Assembly: GCF_000003815.2 (NCBI RefSeq)
Contig: NC_049994.1
Span: 9,160,469 to 9,224,468, forward strand
Length of the DNA stretch: 64,000 nt
Origin: Branchiostoma floridae
Taxonomy: Eukaryota > Chordata > Leptocardii > Amphioxiformes > Branchiostomatidae
Direction: 5' to 3'
Shown here piece by piece: positions 34,595 through 46,408 of this stretch; the first letter of the stretch is position 1, and every line of letters starts with the position of its first letter. The notes below the pieces were generated by a model. It was not told the DNA's origin, did no database searches, and saw only the letters and a list, made by a program, of their open reading frames with translations. The position numbers and the translations under genes were made by a program.

Positions 34595-36887
34595 ATGGAC
34601 ACCAGGTTTGGCACGCTGTGCACTGCTGTGGTGTTTGCTGTGTTCGTACGCTGGGCAGTCTCGCTGAACTCCTACTCGGGCATGGGGAAACCTCCGATGT
34701 ACGGGGACTACGAGGCACAGAGACACTGGATGGAGATCACCACCAGCCTCCCCCTCAAGCAATGGTGAGTTCCGTCTGTGTTTAAGGAGAGCCACACCTT
34801 GACTTAAGCACGTTAAAGAACCCAGCATATACATATATATGTACTAAGTATATATATTGCCTCCTTCGGTCAATATTGACTATGGTAAAATCCTACAGCG
34901 TTGACTGTGGCTAAACAGTCCTATACGAGAATGACAGTCTCTGCCACATAAGGCACATCTGTAAGCTGACTCAGGTCTGTTGCAGAGTTCTTCACACAAT
35001 ACTCGATAAGGGTCCATCTCTATGTGAGTGGATCAAGTAAATCTGCCCGGATTTGCAGTTTGTACTCTTCAGTAGAACCCTGGTTTCTTGCGCCATGAGC
35101 CGGAAATCTGGCAAGCCAGAATGCAGCCAACTTGGGTTGATCCATCTAGCAAATAGACATTTAGGTAACCAAAAAACAAACAAAACAAAGACGAATCATT
35201 TTGCAGTGATGTATGCCAAACATGTGGATGAAGTCACGTGTGCATATGTTATAGGCATTCCCATTCCAAACCTCAGGTCATTTGGTTTCAAAATTCAATA
35301 CCACAGGATCCAAAAATATATTTTCCATATATATTTCAGAGAAGAGAAGCAACAAAATTGCCATCAAATTGATTCGTGGCAGACATTGAATGCCTCCTTA
35401 TCTGTACTTATTTAGAATACATCCAACTACATGTGTGCAAGATTTAGTGCTTTTAGATAAATGTCACTTCACAATCTTTCAGCTATGCCACTTGACAATT
35501 TTTCCATGTTTTTGTTTTTGCTAGGTATTTCAATGGCACAGACAATGACCTTCTGTACTGGGGTCTGGACTACCCACCGCTGACTGCCTACCACATGTGG
35601 CTGTGCGGAAAGGTTGCCGGATGGATCAACCCCGATTGGACAGCCCTCTTCGCATCCCACGGATACGAGAGCTACGAGCATAAACTTTTCATGAGATACT
35701 CTGTGCTGATAGGAGATATCGTCATTTACATCCCTGCTGTTTTGCTGTATTGTTTCCTGCAGAAGAAGTTAAGCCACCTACAGAAGGTGCTACTGAGCTG
35801 TGTGTTGCTGCTATTTCCAGGCTTGATCATTATTGACTATGGACATTTCCAGTACAATAGTATTAGTCTAGGTCTAACGTTGTGGGCTGTGATAGCAATA
35901 AGTCATGGGCATGAAGTGATAGGTTCAGCTGCATTCATGCTTGCTTTATGCTACAAGCAGATGTCTCTCTATCATGCCATGCCATTCTTCTGCTACCTAC
36001 TGGGAAAGTGTTGGGAACAAAGGTGGAAGAAGGGTTTTGTTTCCCTCTGCTGTATTGGTGTAAGTGTGTTGGCAACATTCACCTTTGTGTGGCTCCCTTT
36101 TCTCACTGAGAAAGATCTCTTCCTCCAAGTCGTTCACAGAATCTTCCCCGTCGCTCGTGGTGTGTTTGAGGACAAGGTTTCTAACTTCTGGTGTAGTTTG
36201 TCAGTTGTTGTGAAGTTTCGTAATTTTATGTCCCAGGAAGGCCTTTTGTCATTATGCCTCGCTACAACTCTTCTCGGCCTAGTACCATCCTCTCTGGACC
36301 TCCTATTCCGTCCTTCCATCGCCAAGTTCAAGCTAGCCCTCGTAAACAGTTCTCTGGTTTTCTTCCTATTTTCCTTTCAAGTCCACGAGAAATCCATCCT
36401 CCTCCCAGCCCTCCCTGTCTGCCTCTTGTTGCCATGGCGACCGTTCACCTCCACCTGGTTCCTCACCATAGCAACCTTCAGCATGCTTCCCCTGTTGATC
36501 AAGGACGGCCTCGTCATCGCCACCCTTGTAACCTCTGTACTCTTCATCATAGCTGTTGAGTTAGGGCTACAAGGGGTATCTTCTGATCCAACGATTGGCT
36601 GTCCTGTATGCATGTGGTCCTCTAAAAATCTTCCCTGGCTCCCTCATAGGATGTTTTTCTATGTGGTGAAGTCAGCATTTTATGCTTCTCTCATGGGGGC
36701 TCTTTTCCTGGGTCTGTTAAGTGTTGTCATCCCCCCGCCCTCCTCACTACCAGATCTTTGGCCTGTGTTGATATCTGTGTACAGCTGTTTGCACTTCATA
36801 GGTTTTACCCTGTATTACCACATAGTACAACTCATGGCCCCTGGTGCTAAAGAAACAACAGCACAGAAGGCAAAGAAGACGCAGTAA
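34595..36887 (+). CDS. ALG6: Dolichyl pyrophosphate Man9GlcNAc2 alpha-1,3-glucosyltransferase
   Basis: This ER-membrane GT-C glycosyltransferase adds the first glucose from dolichyl-phosphate-glucose to the lipid-linked Man9GlcNAc2 precursor of N-glycans. Two coding exons, 34595-34764 and 35525-36887, join in frame (TG plus G gives Trp57) to 510 residues; the human protein is 507. The protein begins with a hydrophobic segment, then [21 protein letters not shown], with an Asp-containing first luminal loop. Next come [39 protein letters not shown] and the [10 protein letters not shown] motif. Many further hydrophobic helices and a Lys-rich tail ending KAKKTQ follow. I chose the start in CACCATGGAC; an ATG at 34541 is upstream of the likely acceptor. 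The rest of the protein is one large exon. Its 3' flank has a diverged second copy at about 51.5-52.5 kb. Confidence 0.96.
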
Positions 36888-38851
36888 AGATGGTTTACTA
36901 TTAGATAATGTCTAAACAGATCTTTTGACCAATCAGTGTTCAGTACCAATGGATACTGTCTTTCCAACCAAAACCTCATCTTTAAGATTATGATGTGATT
37001 TGTCATAATGCGGGTCGCTTTACAGATGTTAGAGTTTTTTTCACAATTTTCATTGATTTCTTCTGTGTTAGAATACATTATATTGATAAGATTTAAACAT
37101 GAATTGCTTAAATGGATGAAGTTTGTTGCTCAATTCTTAAGTTCTTTTCTATACATCATTCCGTACCACATACTTTTTGGGTAAAGGAATTTATTGAAAA
37201 AAAGGTGGTGCGAATCTTTTCATTGATGTAAAATGCTGATTACCATATGTTATCACTCTGTGTGTCAATCATGCCAAATTATGGTCTGCACTCATGAAAA
37301 TGCCCAGTACATTGATTTATACTCTTAAATGTAAGAGTTTTGTTGCATTAGTACTTGATTAAAGGCAGCTGCTATAATGAAATATGATTAAACATTGAGA
37401 ACATATTTTATGGTTATTCTTGATCTACTTCTGTTGCTATATGTTTTCACACAAGTAAGATACATGTTTCCACTAACAACCCAAGTGATTTTCATGTAAA
37501 TGGATGATAGTAGTATGGTTAAAAGTGAACATCACTCATTACCAACCACACAAATAGACCAGACATGTTTTATTTGCTAGGTGAGTCTACAATCATTAAC
37601 TGTTTGGGACAGGTTTGAAATTCTGTATGACGCTGTATTATTTTCACAAATATAAGTGTGTTATTGTAATGACAAAAAAAAGCCAATTGTGCAAAACGTC
37701 TATTCTGAATGTCAACTTTGCAATCAACAGGTAAAATAATTTTGATTTACTGGTGTTGAATCTTTGTTGCTGTCTTTACTATCCATTGATGGAATTATGA
37801 AATAGTACAGCAGTTACATCATGTGTCATTGGATATCTTAATGATGCATACAACTTGTTTTGTCTTTACCATGGGTGAATTTCATTTCCTTTACAATCTC
37901 TAAGATGTTACTTATTGCTGAATATTAAACATTTCTGTTTGGTTTCTAAACATGTGGTCCTTTTGTTTTTTTCCACCAGCCTATAAGCAAAATCTTGGTA
38001 CGAAGGCAACCTTAGATGGACAAATGTCTTAAACATAGTAGTTTCTAGTATCTCTCTATTACCTTATGCTCTAAATGCTATATTTCACACCAATTAAAAA
38101 GTTGCCACAAAATGGGTATTTGCATGAACCTTTCCCATCTAAGTATTAAAAGGAAGAAGGATAAAAAACAGGAAAGAAGACTTTTACATTCAAGGGAGCA
38201 GGCATCCAGTCCTAGCAATGGATATATGAGAAATGGCTAAATGTGATATGCTGGTACTACATGATATCAAGCTTATTGTACATTTTTGTCTAGTGCTATT
38301 CTAGTCATAATGCCTTGCGTACCATATCATATATCTATGCCACACAGAATATTCCTAGTTGCCCAGCTGAACACTACATACTGCATGCATCCATTTTATG
38401 ATACTTATAATTCATTGTAGCTATAACTAAATGGTGGTATCCAAATATCCCTATGCTAGCAGCACAGCCAAAACCACTATGATTTTTTGCATCCTATTCT
38501 GTTCAAAATCCTGACATGACCTTAAATGATAGCACCAAAATAGTTCACAAATCCTAAGTAGTTGCTCTTATAAAAAAAGTACTGGATTGCATTTGTCTTG
38601 CACCATATGCAGTCTACTTATAGTTCACTAGATACCATATTTGTCTAAGTCCATAATTGCTGAAGATCCTAAGCAATTTTTGTTCAAAGAAATAGAAGAC
38701 GTCATCTGCTTAGGCTGTAAGTTTAAGAACAATTATACACACACACACACACACACTACAAACATTTCTTTCAAAGTAAGCCCTAGATTTCTGAACATCG
38801 TTACGTTTTTCTGAAAGAACCGTTCAGAGAGGTGATCTTACGGTAAGTACT
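36888..38851. other. ALG6 3' flank and spacer to the ferritin-like gene
   Basis: There is no gene. The AT-rich sequence at 37245-38160 has an alignable second copy in the same orientation at 51525-52455. A short (AC)n tract is at about 38738-38756. Confidence 0.6.
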
Positions 38852-41197
38852 TTAAAGCTCAATGCGTTGCTGTTGCTGCTGCTGTTGGCCTTTCTCCTTA
38901 TAGTCGAACTCGTATGTGGGAGAGGCGTTGGGACCTCCTGGATAGATGGGTGTCTGCACGAGTTGGATGCCTTTCTTCTTAAGATCTACCATCTTATCAT
39001 CGGCGCAATCTGGCTTCAGCTTCTCCGGGTGTCCGTTCAGAGCATCGTGTAGGCACTGCATGACATCCACGTAGACTTTATTGAAGTCGTCTGACAGCTT
39101 CCTTGCCTCGGATCCAGGAGGGTACAGATCGGTGCTGGGGTTGGAGATGATTGGCCACACGTCGTTCTCATCGAAGGGCACTTGCGGTCCGTTGAAGGTA
39201 ATGTCGTTCTCACAGTTCTTGCCATCGCAAGGGGAAAAGTAATCGTGGCACCACGGGTCTCTCGCCCGGCAAGGTTTGCCTCCATACTCCACCGCCTTAC
39301 CGTGGACGATCTCGGCAAACTTGAAGTAGTGAGACGGTACATTCTTCTTATTGTTTTCCGCGAACTGGTCATCAACATAAGGGTTGCAAGCATCTCCGCC
39401 CTCCCCTTGGGAAATGATGAAGGCAATAGCTCTGATAGCCGTGGTAAGGTTGCTGACTTTGAAGGGAATCGAAACTTGACGCCCGGGATCTCCTGTGAAT
39501 ATGGTACCTTCGGGGCTTCCTTGTGCTTGTATCTCCAGCTTATACATGGGGCAGAGAATCTTGTGGATGTAGATCGCACCTATGGTGTCTGGGCTATAGC
39601 CCTCTTCGTCACATTTAGCCAAGAGTCCGGGAAAAGCGTCTTCCACCTTTTCAGACATTTTGTTGGACGCTTGTAGATCTGGGGATGCCGCTTTTGAGAG
39701 GTGATCATGAAATTTCGTGACGGAGTCTTCGCATTCGGGCGTTTCGATTCCCATGAAGACCCTTTCCGTGTGAGCCCTCGTCATCTTCTCCAGCGTCACG
39801 TTGAGGTCGGGGAGGCAGCCAGCGGGGAGGGGTCCCGGGTACCGCGGTGCTTTGGCTGCGTTCAGCACGGGCTTTCCCTTTATGGCGTTCAGCATGTTGG
39901 CCGCCAGCGCCATGTGATCCATCTCGTTCCCCAAGATGCTCCACAGTATACCATTCACCGGCTTGTTTGTGCCTTCCTTGATGCTGAGGGCAGCGTTCAG
40001 ATACGGAGGGATGGTGGCCCACTCCAGCTCTATGGCGCTTTGCAGGTTTTCCCTCAGCTTTTCTATCGTTACCCTGTCTGTGCCTGCGACACAAATGATG
40101 CAAGAGTTTGAGAATCATGCCTCCGTAAAATATCTTAAGTGTCTCGTATGTCTTCTTCAGTTTGAGTACATTAATTGTGATTTGATTTGATTAACATCAG
40201 GCCACATTGACTTAATTTTATTGATGACATCCTTTGGAGACCAAAACTAATGCGCGAGTTAAAAAAAAAAGAGAAAACCCAGCAAAAATTCTGCTAAACC
40301 GCAGAAGTAACATCTGGTCCATTTTTCCAGGTTTGGTTTGTCTTATGTTCACCTCCAGTAAGACTGCAAGAGACAATCGTCGCCATTTCAATAATGCTTT
40401 TTATTGCCATTCTTGTTTAAAGAGGGAACAAGGGCGCTGTGTCCCCATGCCCTGACCATTTGTCCCCTTACCTTGGAGAGTAGATCCTCTGGTAAACATA
40501 AAATTATGATTGACCAGGGATGCTATTTGGTTACAGTGCTGGTCACAGTTTTTTAGAACAGGCAAAAATCAGTGCGCGTGCGGATGTTATCCATAAAATT
40601 AAGTCAGTGTGGCCTTGCATGTATCCATTGATCACATCCTGTTACTCCACGGTGAACGTGACTGACATATGGAAAATATGTCACTTGCGTCAACAGACAC
40701 AAATACAGACCAAAAATACTTCCCTGCGAACTAGTAGCCTCTTTCATTGACCCTTACCTAGAAACCTAGAATGGCTGGCATGTCTGATAAATGACTAGTT
40801 CTACCACCTCTGAATTCTTCTTCCTGTCACACCCGCAAGTATGATCATTACCGTGACGCCATCTGTCTACTCATTGCCTACTATTCTACTGACAGTGTTT
40901 ACAAATACACTATGAACACACAAGAAGACACACATCCAGACACACCGAAAACAAACCTTCCGTACACGGAGGCAAATATGGATTAGAAAAGCGACGTATG
41001 ACATATCTGTTTCGTCACAGGTTTCAAGGGACTTGATGCCAGATTTTGCCTTCATTCCAGCTCATGTAATATATGTAGTATGCCCAACACAACTCTATTT
41101 AGACCGGGCTTTGTAAATCTTCTATACCTTGAGCGGAGACATCCGGCCATCCCGAGAAAAGACACGAAAGTGCCAGGAAGACTGTGAAGATTGCCAT
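38852..41197 (-). CDS. Secreted ferritin-like protein of the iminophenyl-pyruvate dimer synthase (VioB/RebD-like) family
   Basis: Two exons on the - strand, 41197-41128 and 40083-38852, join in frame to 433 residues. Exon 1 is almost exactly a signal peptide (MAIFTVFLALSCLFSGWPD then VSAQ). The rest resembles the ferritin-like domain of VioB/RebD-type proteins: AIELEWATIPPYL with E44, the helix NEMDHMALAANMLNAIKGKP with E77 and H80 as likely metal ligands, and SHYFKFAEIVHGK. A C-terminal helix, FNKVYVDVMQCLHDAL, follows. Several N-x-S/T sites (NVT, NLT, NAS) and many cysteines suit a secreted glycoprotein. The C-terminus has seven glutamines before RIEL. In bacteria, relatives act in indole-alkaloid pathways; the animal substrate is unknown. 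One very large exon with an intron only after the signal peptide, in a neighbourhood of multi-exon genes, hints at acquisition from a microbe. Confidence 0.82.
40463..40550 (+). repeat. Dispersed ~90-bp repeat, second copy
   Basis: CCCCTTACCTTGGAGAG, then CATAAAATTATGATTGACC and AGGGATGCTA, and a CTGGTCACAG end match the copy at 7664-7755 in the same orientation. It lies in the intron of the ferritin-like gene. Confidence 0.6.
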
Positions 41198-42763
41198 TGT
41201 GCCTGGGGGCAGAAAAAAAAATCGTTCACATATGATTGATTCCAAGTCAACTTTAATGTCGAGGGCTATGGGGATACTAGTACTAGAGTGATCGTCCTGC
41301 GAATAGCCACTTTCTACTCAGAGTCCCTGTTCCCCACGTTTGTAACCTGTCAGAGCTATCAGTAGTTTTAGAAGAAAGTAGTTCGTTACTGTAACACAAC
41401 ATGCGTTTGATAAGCGTTTTATACTGCGAGTGAGCGAGTAAACGGGGCTGACTCTTGGCACTGTATGCGCGGAGTAATTGTCCATTACGTTCCAGAGATG
41501 GCCCAATATAGAATTGAAAAGCTCAGAATTCAATCTCCAAGAACATTTCCCTCTAAATATATGAAGTATGAAGTTTATTGTATGGCCACTTTAAAGAAAT
41601 AACCATTACTTTTTCCATCTCGAGAAAACTGTAATCTACACGCAAATCTTCAAACTTTTTTTTTCAAATTCATAACCGTACTGTTGTGTTCACTATTGTC
41701 AACACAGATGACCTCCAAATTCAAGATGGCGGAAAGTTCATAGAGGTAGTGTGCACGTGATCATAGAGGTTTGGTTCCATCGTGTATTGCAGAATTTATT
41801 GATGTCCCAGGTCAAAGGCGACGATGGGCCAACGGCAGGTCTTCCACAAAATTAGATACACACAAGACAATGTTGTCTTATATCCAATGTGGGATATAAG
41901 ATAAGACTGTACATTTTGAAATGTTTGCGATGGTTTCATTTTTCGCGGTGAACTTAAACCGAGAAGGCATGGCACAGCGAATGTGTATTATGTGTATCTA
42001 ACGTTACCGTACATCATAAAGAACACATACAGTGCAGTTGTGTGGGTGGATTGGAATGCCTACGTAATTGAGTAAGGATTGTTTACAGCTTTTGAATCCA
42101 GCATAACAACAGATAGAGTAGCTTGAGTAAAAACGGACATTAACATTGGCGTTTTTCGATATCTAGCCATTTATCAACTCAACAGTAAGGCCGTTTCTTC
42201 CTTAGGATGGATCGTTGAAAATGTTGTCATCAAGCCGGCGTCACAATTCAAGTGAACGTCGGCTGAATTTGTGGATCGAATTTCAAAATCACCCTACTGT
42301 CGACCGTATTTTTCGCTGTATCTGTTCCCTCAAAAATTGGACGGCGCTCGGTCGACTTTCGTCCAACATTAACAGTTATAAATCCCCATGAGATAGCATA
42401 AAGACAAAAGTATCAAGGTACCGCCGCCTTGCCCTGCCGGAATTTTAAGATGGCCCGGATTAAGTTTTAAGTTTCATTTTGTGGTGGCCTGAAAAGCCTA
42501 AAGGGGGCGTGACCGAGCAGCAAAATTCTATTGTACTGAAAAGCGACTCTACGGGGATCGCTTGACGTTTTAGTGCTATCTCCACTGAGCCAGGGTGCTA
42601 TTTATTAACTTCGAGAAATGTACTTTCAAACCGGAGATTGTTTTAGGGTTCAATTTTGTTCTGATAGTTATTTTCTTCTCTTCTGATACTCAATAGTGCG
42701 TACGTGCCTGTGCGCAGCAGGCAAAGCTCTCAGTAGAACAACAAGTGCAAGGCACGCCTTGTG
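41198..42763. other. Spacer upstream of the ferritin-like gene
   Basis: No gene is recognised. On the - strand a good donor (GTAAGC after 43135) further right might belong to a 5' noncoding exon of the ferritin-like gene, whose ATG follows an acceptor-like CCCCCAG. About 150 bp around 41690-41840 (CTATTGTCAAC, CTCCAAATTC, AAGATGGCGGAAAGTTCA, GGTCAAAGGCGACGA) recur diverged at 50980-51090. A small hairpin CTTATATCC / GGATATAAG lies near 41880. Confidence 0.45.
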
Positions 42764-42970
42764 TACTCTCCAAGCAGAGGCCAGTTAGGCTCCGGCTGTT
42801 TTTTAAACTTTGTTTAGTCGTTTTTATCGGGCCTTCCATTTTGTCTTTTATGTTGCTGTGTCAAAACCTAAGACCGGACACAGCAAGATAAAATACAAAA
42901 TAGAAAGCCCGATAAAAAAGACAAAATAACGTTAAAAAACAGCCGGAGCCTAACCTCTACTTGGAGAGTA
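42764..42970. mobile_element. 207-bp foldback element with 9-bp target duplication
   Basis: The element is almost entirely an inverted repeat. TACTCTCCAAG at the left mirrors CTTGGAGAGTA at the right, and the arms include AGGCTCCGGCTGTTTTTTAA, CGGGC and TTGCTGTGTC. The flanks are CGCCTTGTG (42755-42763) and TGCCTTGTG (42971-42979), a 9-bp target duplication with one mismatch. A 9-bp duplication with long arms is usual for Mutator-type elements; the assignment is tentative. It has no coding capacity. Confidence 0.8.
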
Positions 42971-43168
42971 TGCCTTGTGTCCATATGCTGTTTACCAATA
43001 GATAGTTTTAGCGTTTGTTGTCTTCAATAAGGTAAAAAAGTAAGCTCTAGTATTGACGTCAACGTGACTTCAGCAATCGAAAATCATTGAACTACTAAAA
43101 CTTTAAGTACAGCTTCAAGGAACACATTGCTTACCTGTTCCACAGAGCAGCGTCACACAAACTGGCTG

Positions 43169-43877
43169 GGTACGAGGTAGGCTCTTGGACTCGATATGGC
43201 GAAACGCGAAGCGCGACCATCGCCATATAGGGGCGAAACGCGCGGCGCATATCGCCACCGGGGGCTAAAAGCGAGTTCTCGATTTTCTCCCCCTGAGAGC
43301 GGTAGCGCGAAGCGTAATCAAATCATGTGCTAATGGGGATCCGCCAGCGATTCGGCATGCAAATTGATGGTGGTCGAATGTAGTTCAGGGCCTAAAACTT
43401 TAAGATTTTTTTTCTTGGAAAAATGGGTAGAAATTCTGGCAGTTTTGAGGTCAATGTGACTGGGGAGGGTTTCTACCTTCTGATTATGGCCCAAAAGCTG
43501 AGTTTTTGTGGTTATCAGGGGATATGAAGTTGGGACTATTTCCTGGTTGTGTAAGGGTCTGTTTCCTTGGTTGTTATGAGTTTGAGGGGGTGGTAGGGTT
43601 TGGGCGTATTTTTCTGCAAATTATGCCGTATGATTTCTAATGACAGTGGGATTTTATCACAGCTGAGATGATGGGCTTTCATATGAGGGTAAGTTTGTAT
43701 GCCAGTAATGTCAGAAAGTTGAGTTATTGGCACTGTCTTTCTGTGCCTTTATGTACACATTTCAATGTGCCAAGGCTTGGCCTGCGTCTCCCCTAATCAT
43801 CGCGCTTAGCGCCATCACGGGGTGAAACGCGACATCTCGATTTTCTCCCCCTGGATACGGCAACGCGAAGCGTAATA
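43169..43877. repeat. Left arm of inverted composite repeat, interrupted by an insertion
   Basis: The arm consists of two related GC-rich units, each with CTCGATTTTCTCCCCCTG and CGCGAAGCGTAAT. It matches the reverse complement of 49775-50021. Here the two units are separated by a 458-bp insertion (43335-43792). Confidence 0.8.
43335..43792. mobile_element. 458-bp insertion with CTAAT target duplication and empty site elsewhere
   Basis: The sequence CTAAT stands on both sides (43330-43334 and 43793-43797). In the opposite arm at about 49850-49865 the same repeat reads through uninterrupted with a single CTAAT (as ATTAG). The insert starts GGGGATCC and ends GTCTCCC, suggesting very short inverted ends. 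It has no convincing reading frame. Confidence 0.75.
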
Positions 43878-46408
43878 GAAAACCCGCACTGACAACCAGT
43901 TACGAATTTGTCCACCGTGTACATTTTTTTACGAAACACGTAACGTAATTGGTATGTTTGCCCTTCTGTTACATGCTCAGCTTATAGTCATAATTGTAAT
44001 CAGCAATCGTTAGTTTCTAAATGACCGTTTATATTCATTAAGTGATGTTTAATTTTGCTGTCGCAGGACTCGCAGGACCCGGTTACGTGGCTGGGAATCA
44101 TCACAAGACAAATCGCAACAACTTACAAATGTGTGGTGCGATAACATCAACAAACATGAGACTGCAAGACTGTAATCTTGCTTACATTTATTAAAAATAG
44201 AAATACGGAAGTTACAAAACGGGTAGTTTTAGAATCGAGTGTTCAAGGCTAATTTACGACTTTATTTACGACCGGCTGCTGAAGGTCCCCTCTTCTGACA
44301 ATAAACTCAGACAACGCCATCGGGGTCTTTACGGAGACAAATCTACCACTAGAACAATTTAATAGAAGTACATAAACCATCATAACAGACATCTTAGCTT
44401 GTTATAGTCTATTTCAACATACATATTCAGCATTCTACAGAGCAGATTAGCCTGCTATTGCAGGCTCTGGTGACATTTTCGAGAAGTTTCCCTGACATAT
44501 CTTTCTGGACGCCTTCCCCACATGCGATTTCCTGTTTCATTTTCGTTCAGACGATGTACGTGTGTAAAATCACATGTGTTAATTTTTCCTAGTAATTACC
44601 CATAATAATATATGTGTTATGTAGTAATTTGAGGATTGTGAAATAACCTATACAAATGATACCGGTGCATGTGATTCTGTTGTTAGACGCCGGCGACGCA
44701 CGCAGTTTCGTGGGCATCCTGTCCGCCCCGCGCCGACAAATTGCCAATAAGACGATATCCAATATCCCTTCAACTGAGTGTATATTTTAGACTGATACCC
44801 CCTTCTTATCACTTTTGTTATAAAACACTACCCATGTACCAGTTAAAGGGAGAAAACATAATGTTTCCTACGCATTTCACACAAATATTTCCTTCTGCCG
44901 ACAACTGATGCTAGACCGTCATGCATTGCACGACACTAGGAAGCTGTCAGAATTGATTGATTTTGCCGTCGGCGCGGCACATATGATACTAGATCAAAGG
45001 ACCGTCGCCCAGTACAACTTTGATGTAGCGAACTTCTGACGTTCTGTACTGGAATTCCCACGATTTAGGGGACATTCTAATAGTAATAGCTGGGGGAGAA
45101 TCAAATGAACTTTTTTTTTCAAAAGTTGAGTAATTTGACCAGCTTCCTTTGTATATAGCAATACATACATAACTAGAAAGGCCGACATTTGCTTAAGAGC
45201 AAATACAGCATATTTCAGCCATACCCCTTCCAACGCAACATTGGACTGTTCCAAATCACCCCTGCGCAAAAATGGAACATCCTCTTAACAGTACATTATC
45301 CCCCAAAGTGGACTGGTATTGTGAATTGACTCCAGGTAAAAACAGAGCTTGCTTCTATTTTTCAGAAAATGACAATAATCACACCTTCCATTCAGAAAAT
45401 TTTCATCATGACTGAAAATTGTTGAATGACTTCATGTAATGTCATTAACAATTTTCAGTACGATAACTAGGTGTAAGTTTAAAAAAGTATAAGCTCCTTG
45501 TGATGTGGGTACATTTATTATTGCAATTAACTTTTTTTATTCAAGTAGGGCATACGATTTAATAATTATCAAGCAGGTGCAGGTACTGTAGGAGCGTTTG
45601 TTTTCTTCAAGCTGTAAAACTGTTAAACTGTTTTACTTTGTATGCAATCAACCATCGAGCCTATTCTTATTTTAGTTTAACAACTTCCTGCCAGACCCGG
45701 AAGATACGATTGAACCTTGTTCGAGGATTTATTTTCGTCTGTCTGGTCAGTCTGTTCATACCCTGGCGCTGAGAGTGTTTTATTGGGCTGAAACTCTGGC
45801 AGTTTAAAGTTACTTACAATTTAAATGTTCTAAGTTTATGCCAAACAACAACAGCACTAGGAAATGTGGCCACTATAGACAGGTGGTCACTATAGAGAAA
45901 ATGCTGATCTATTGACTAGGAGCCATACGTTACACATGATTTCAGTACACTGATCATTAATCATATAAACATTGCACAGGTAAGCCAATTGTTTAGATGT
46001 ACAATTAAGTTCAAATAATTCTGAAGAGAAATATTGATGAGAAAATAATCATTCTCGCCACTGTCTAACTTATAATTACGTATCAAAACTAAACGCAGAT
46101 TTTCTAACTAACGCACCTTTCGCCGACTTCATCATAGGACCGCCGGCTATCAATCAAACACGGCTGTTGATTAGACTTAGAGTTTCAAACAGTCATGTGC
46201 TGTGTGCCAGTTGACAGCGAACTTCATGCTACGTGATGTTTTACATTGCTTGGACCTTCTTTCCTACAGCGGTGCTTCTACAAAATATTTAGACTGTAAC
46301 ACTGAGTTTTATAGAATAGAATTTGACGCAGAACAGCGTTTTTTGCTGGGTATTTTTTTTGAAACATGTCCGTGGGAATATCAGCGAGGCGGCGACGTAG
46401 GGATATCA
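43878..46408. other. Gene-free repeat-region sequence
   Basis: No gene is seen. A hairpin CTGAAAATTGTTGAATGAC / GTCATTAACAATTTTCAG lies at 45412-45458. The rest is AT-rich without recognisable features. Confidence 0.5.

Noticed and set aside
36134-36613. Frames of 65-101 codons within ALG6
   Set aside because: They overlap the intact ALG6 exon in other frames and show no family features.
39037-40118. Long reading frames overlapping the ferritin-like gene in other frames and on the + strand
   Set aside because: They are shadows of the 1.2-kb exon; only the chosen frame has family motifs, a signal peptide exon and matching splice phase.
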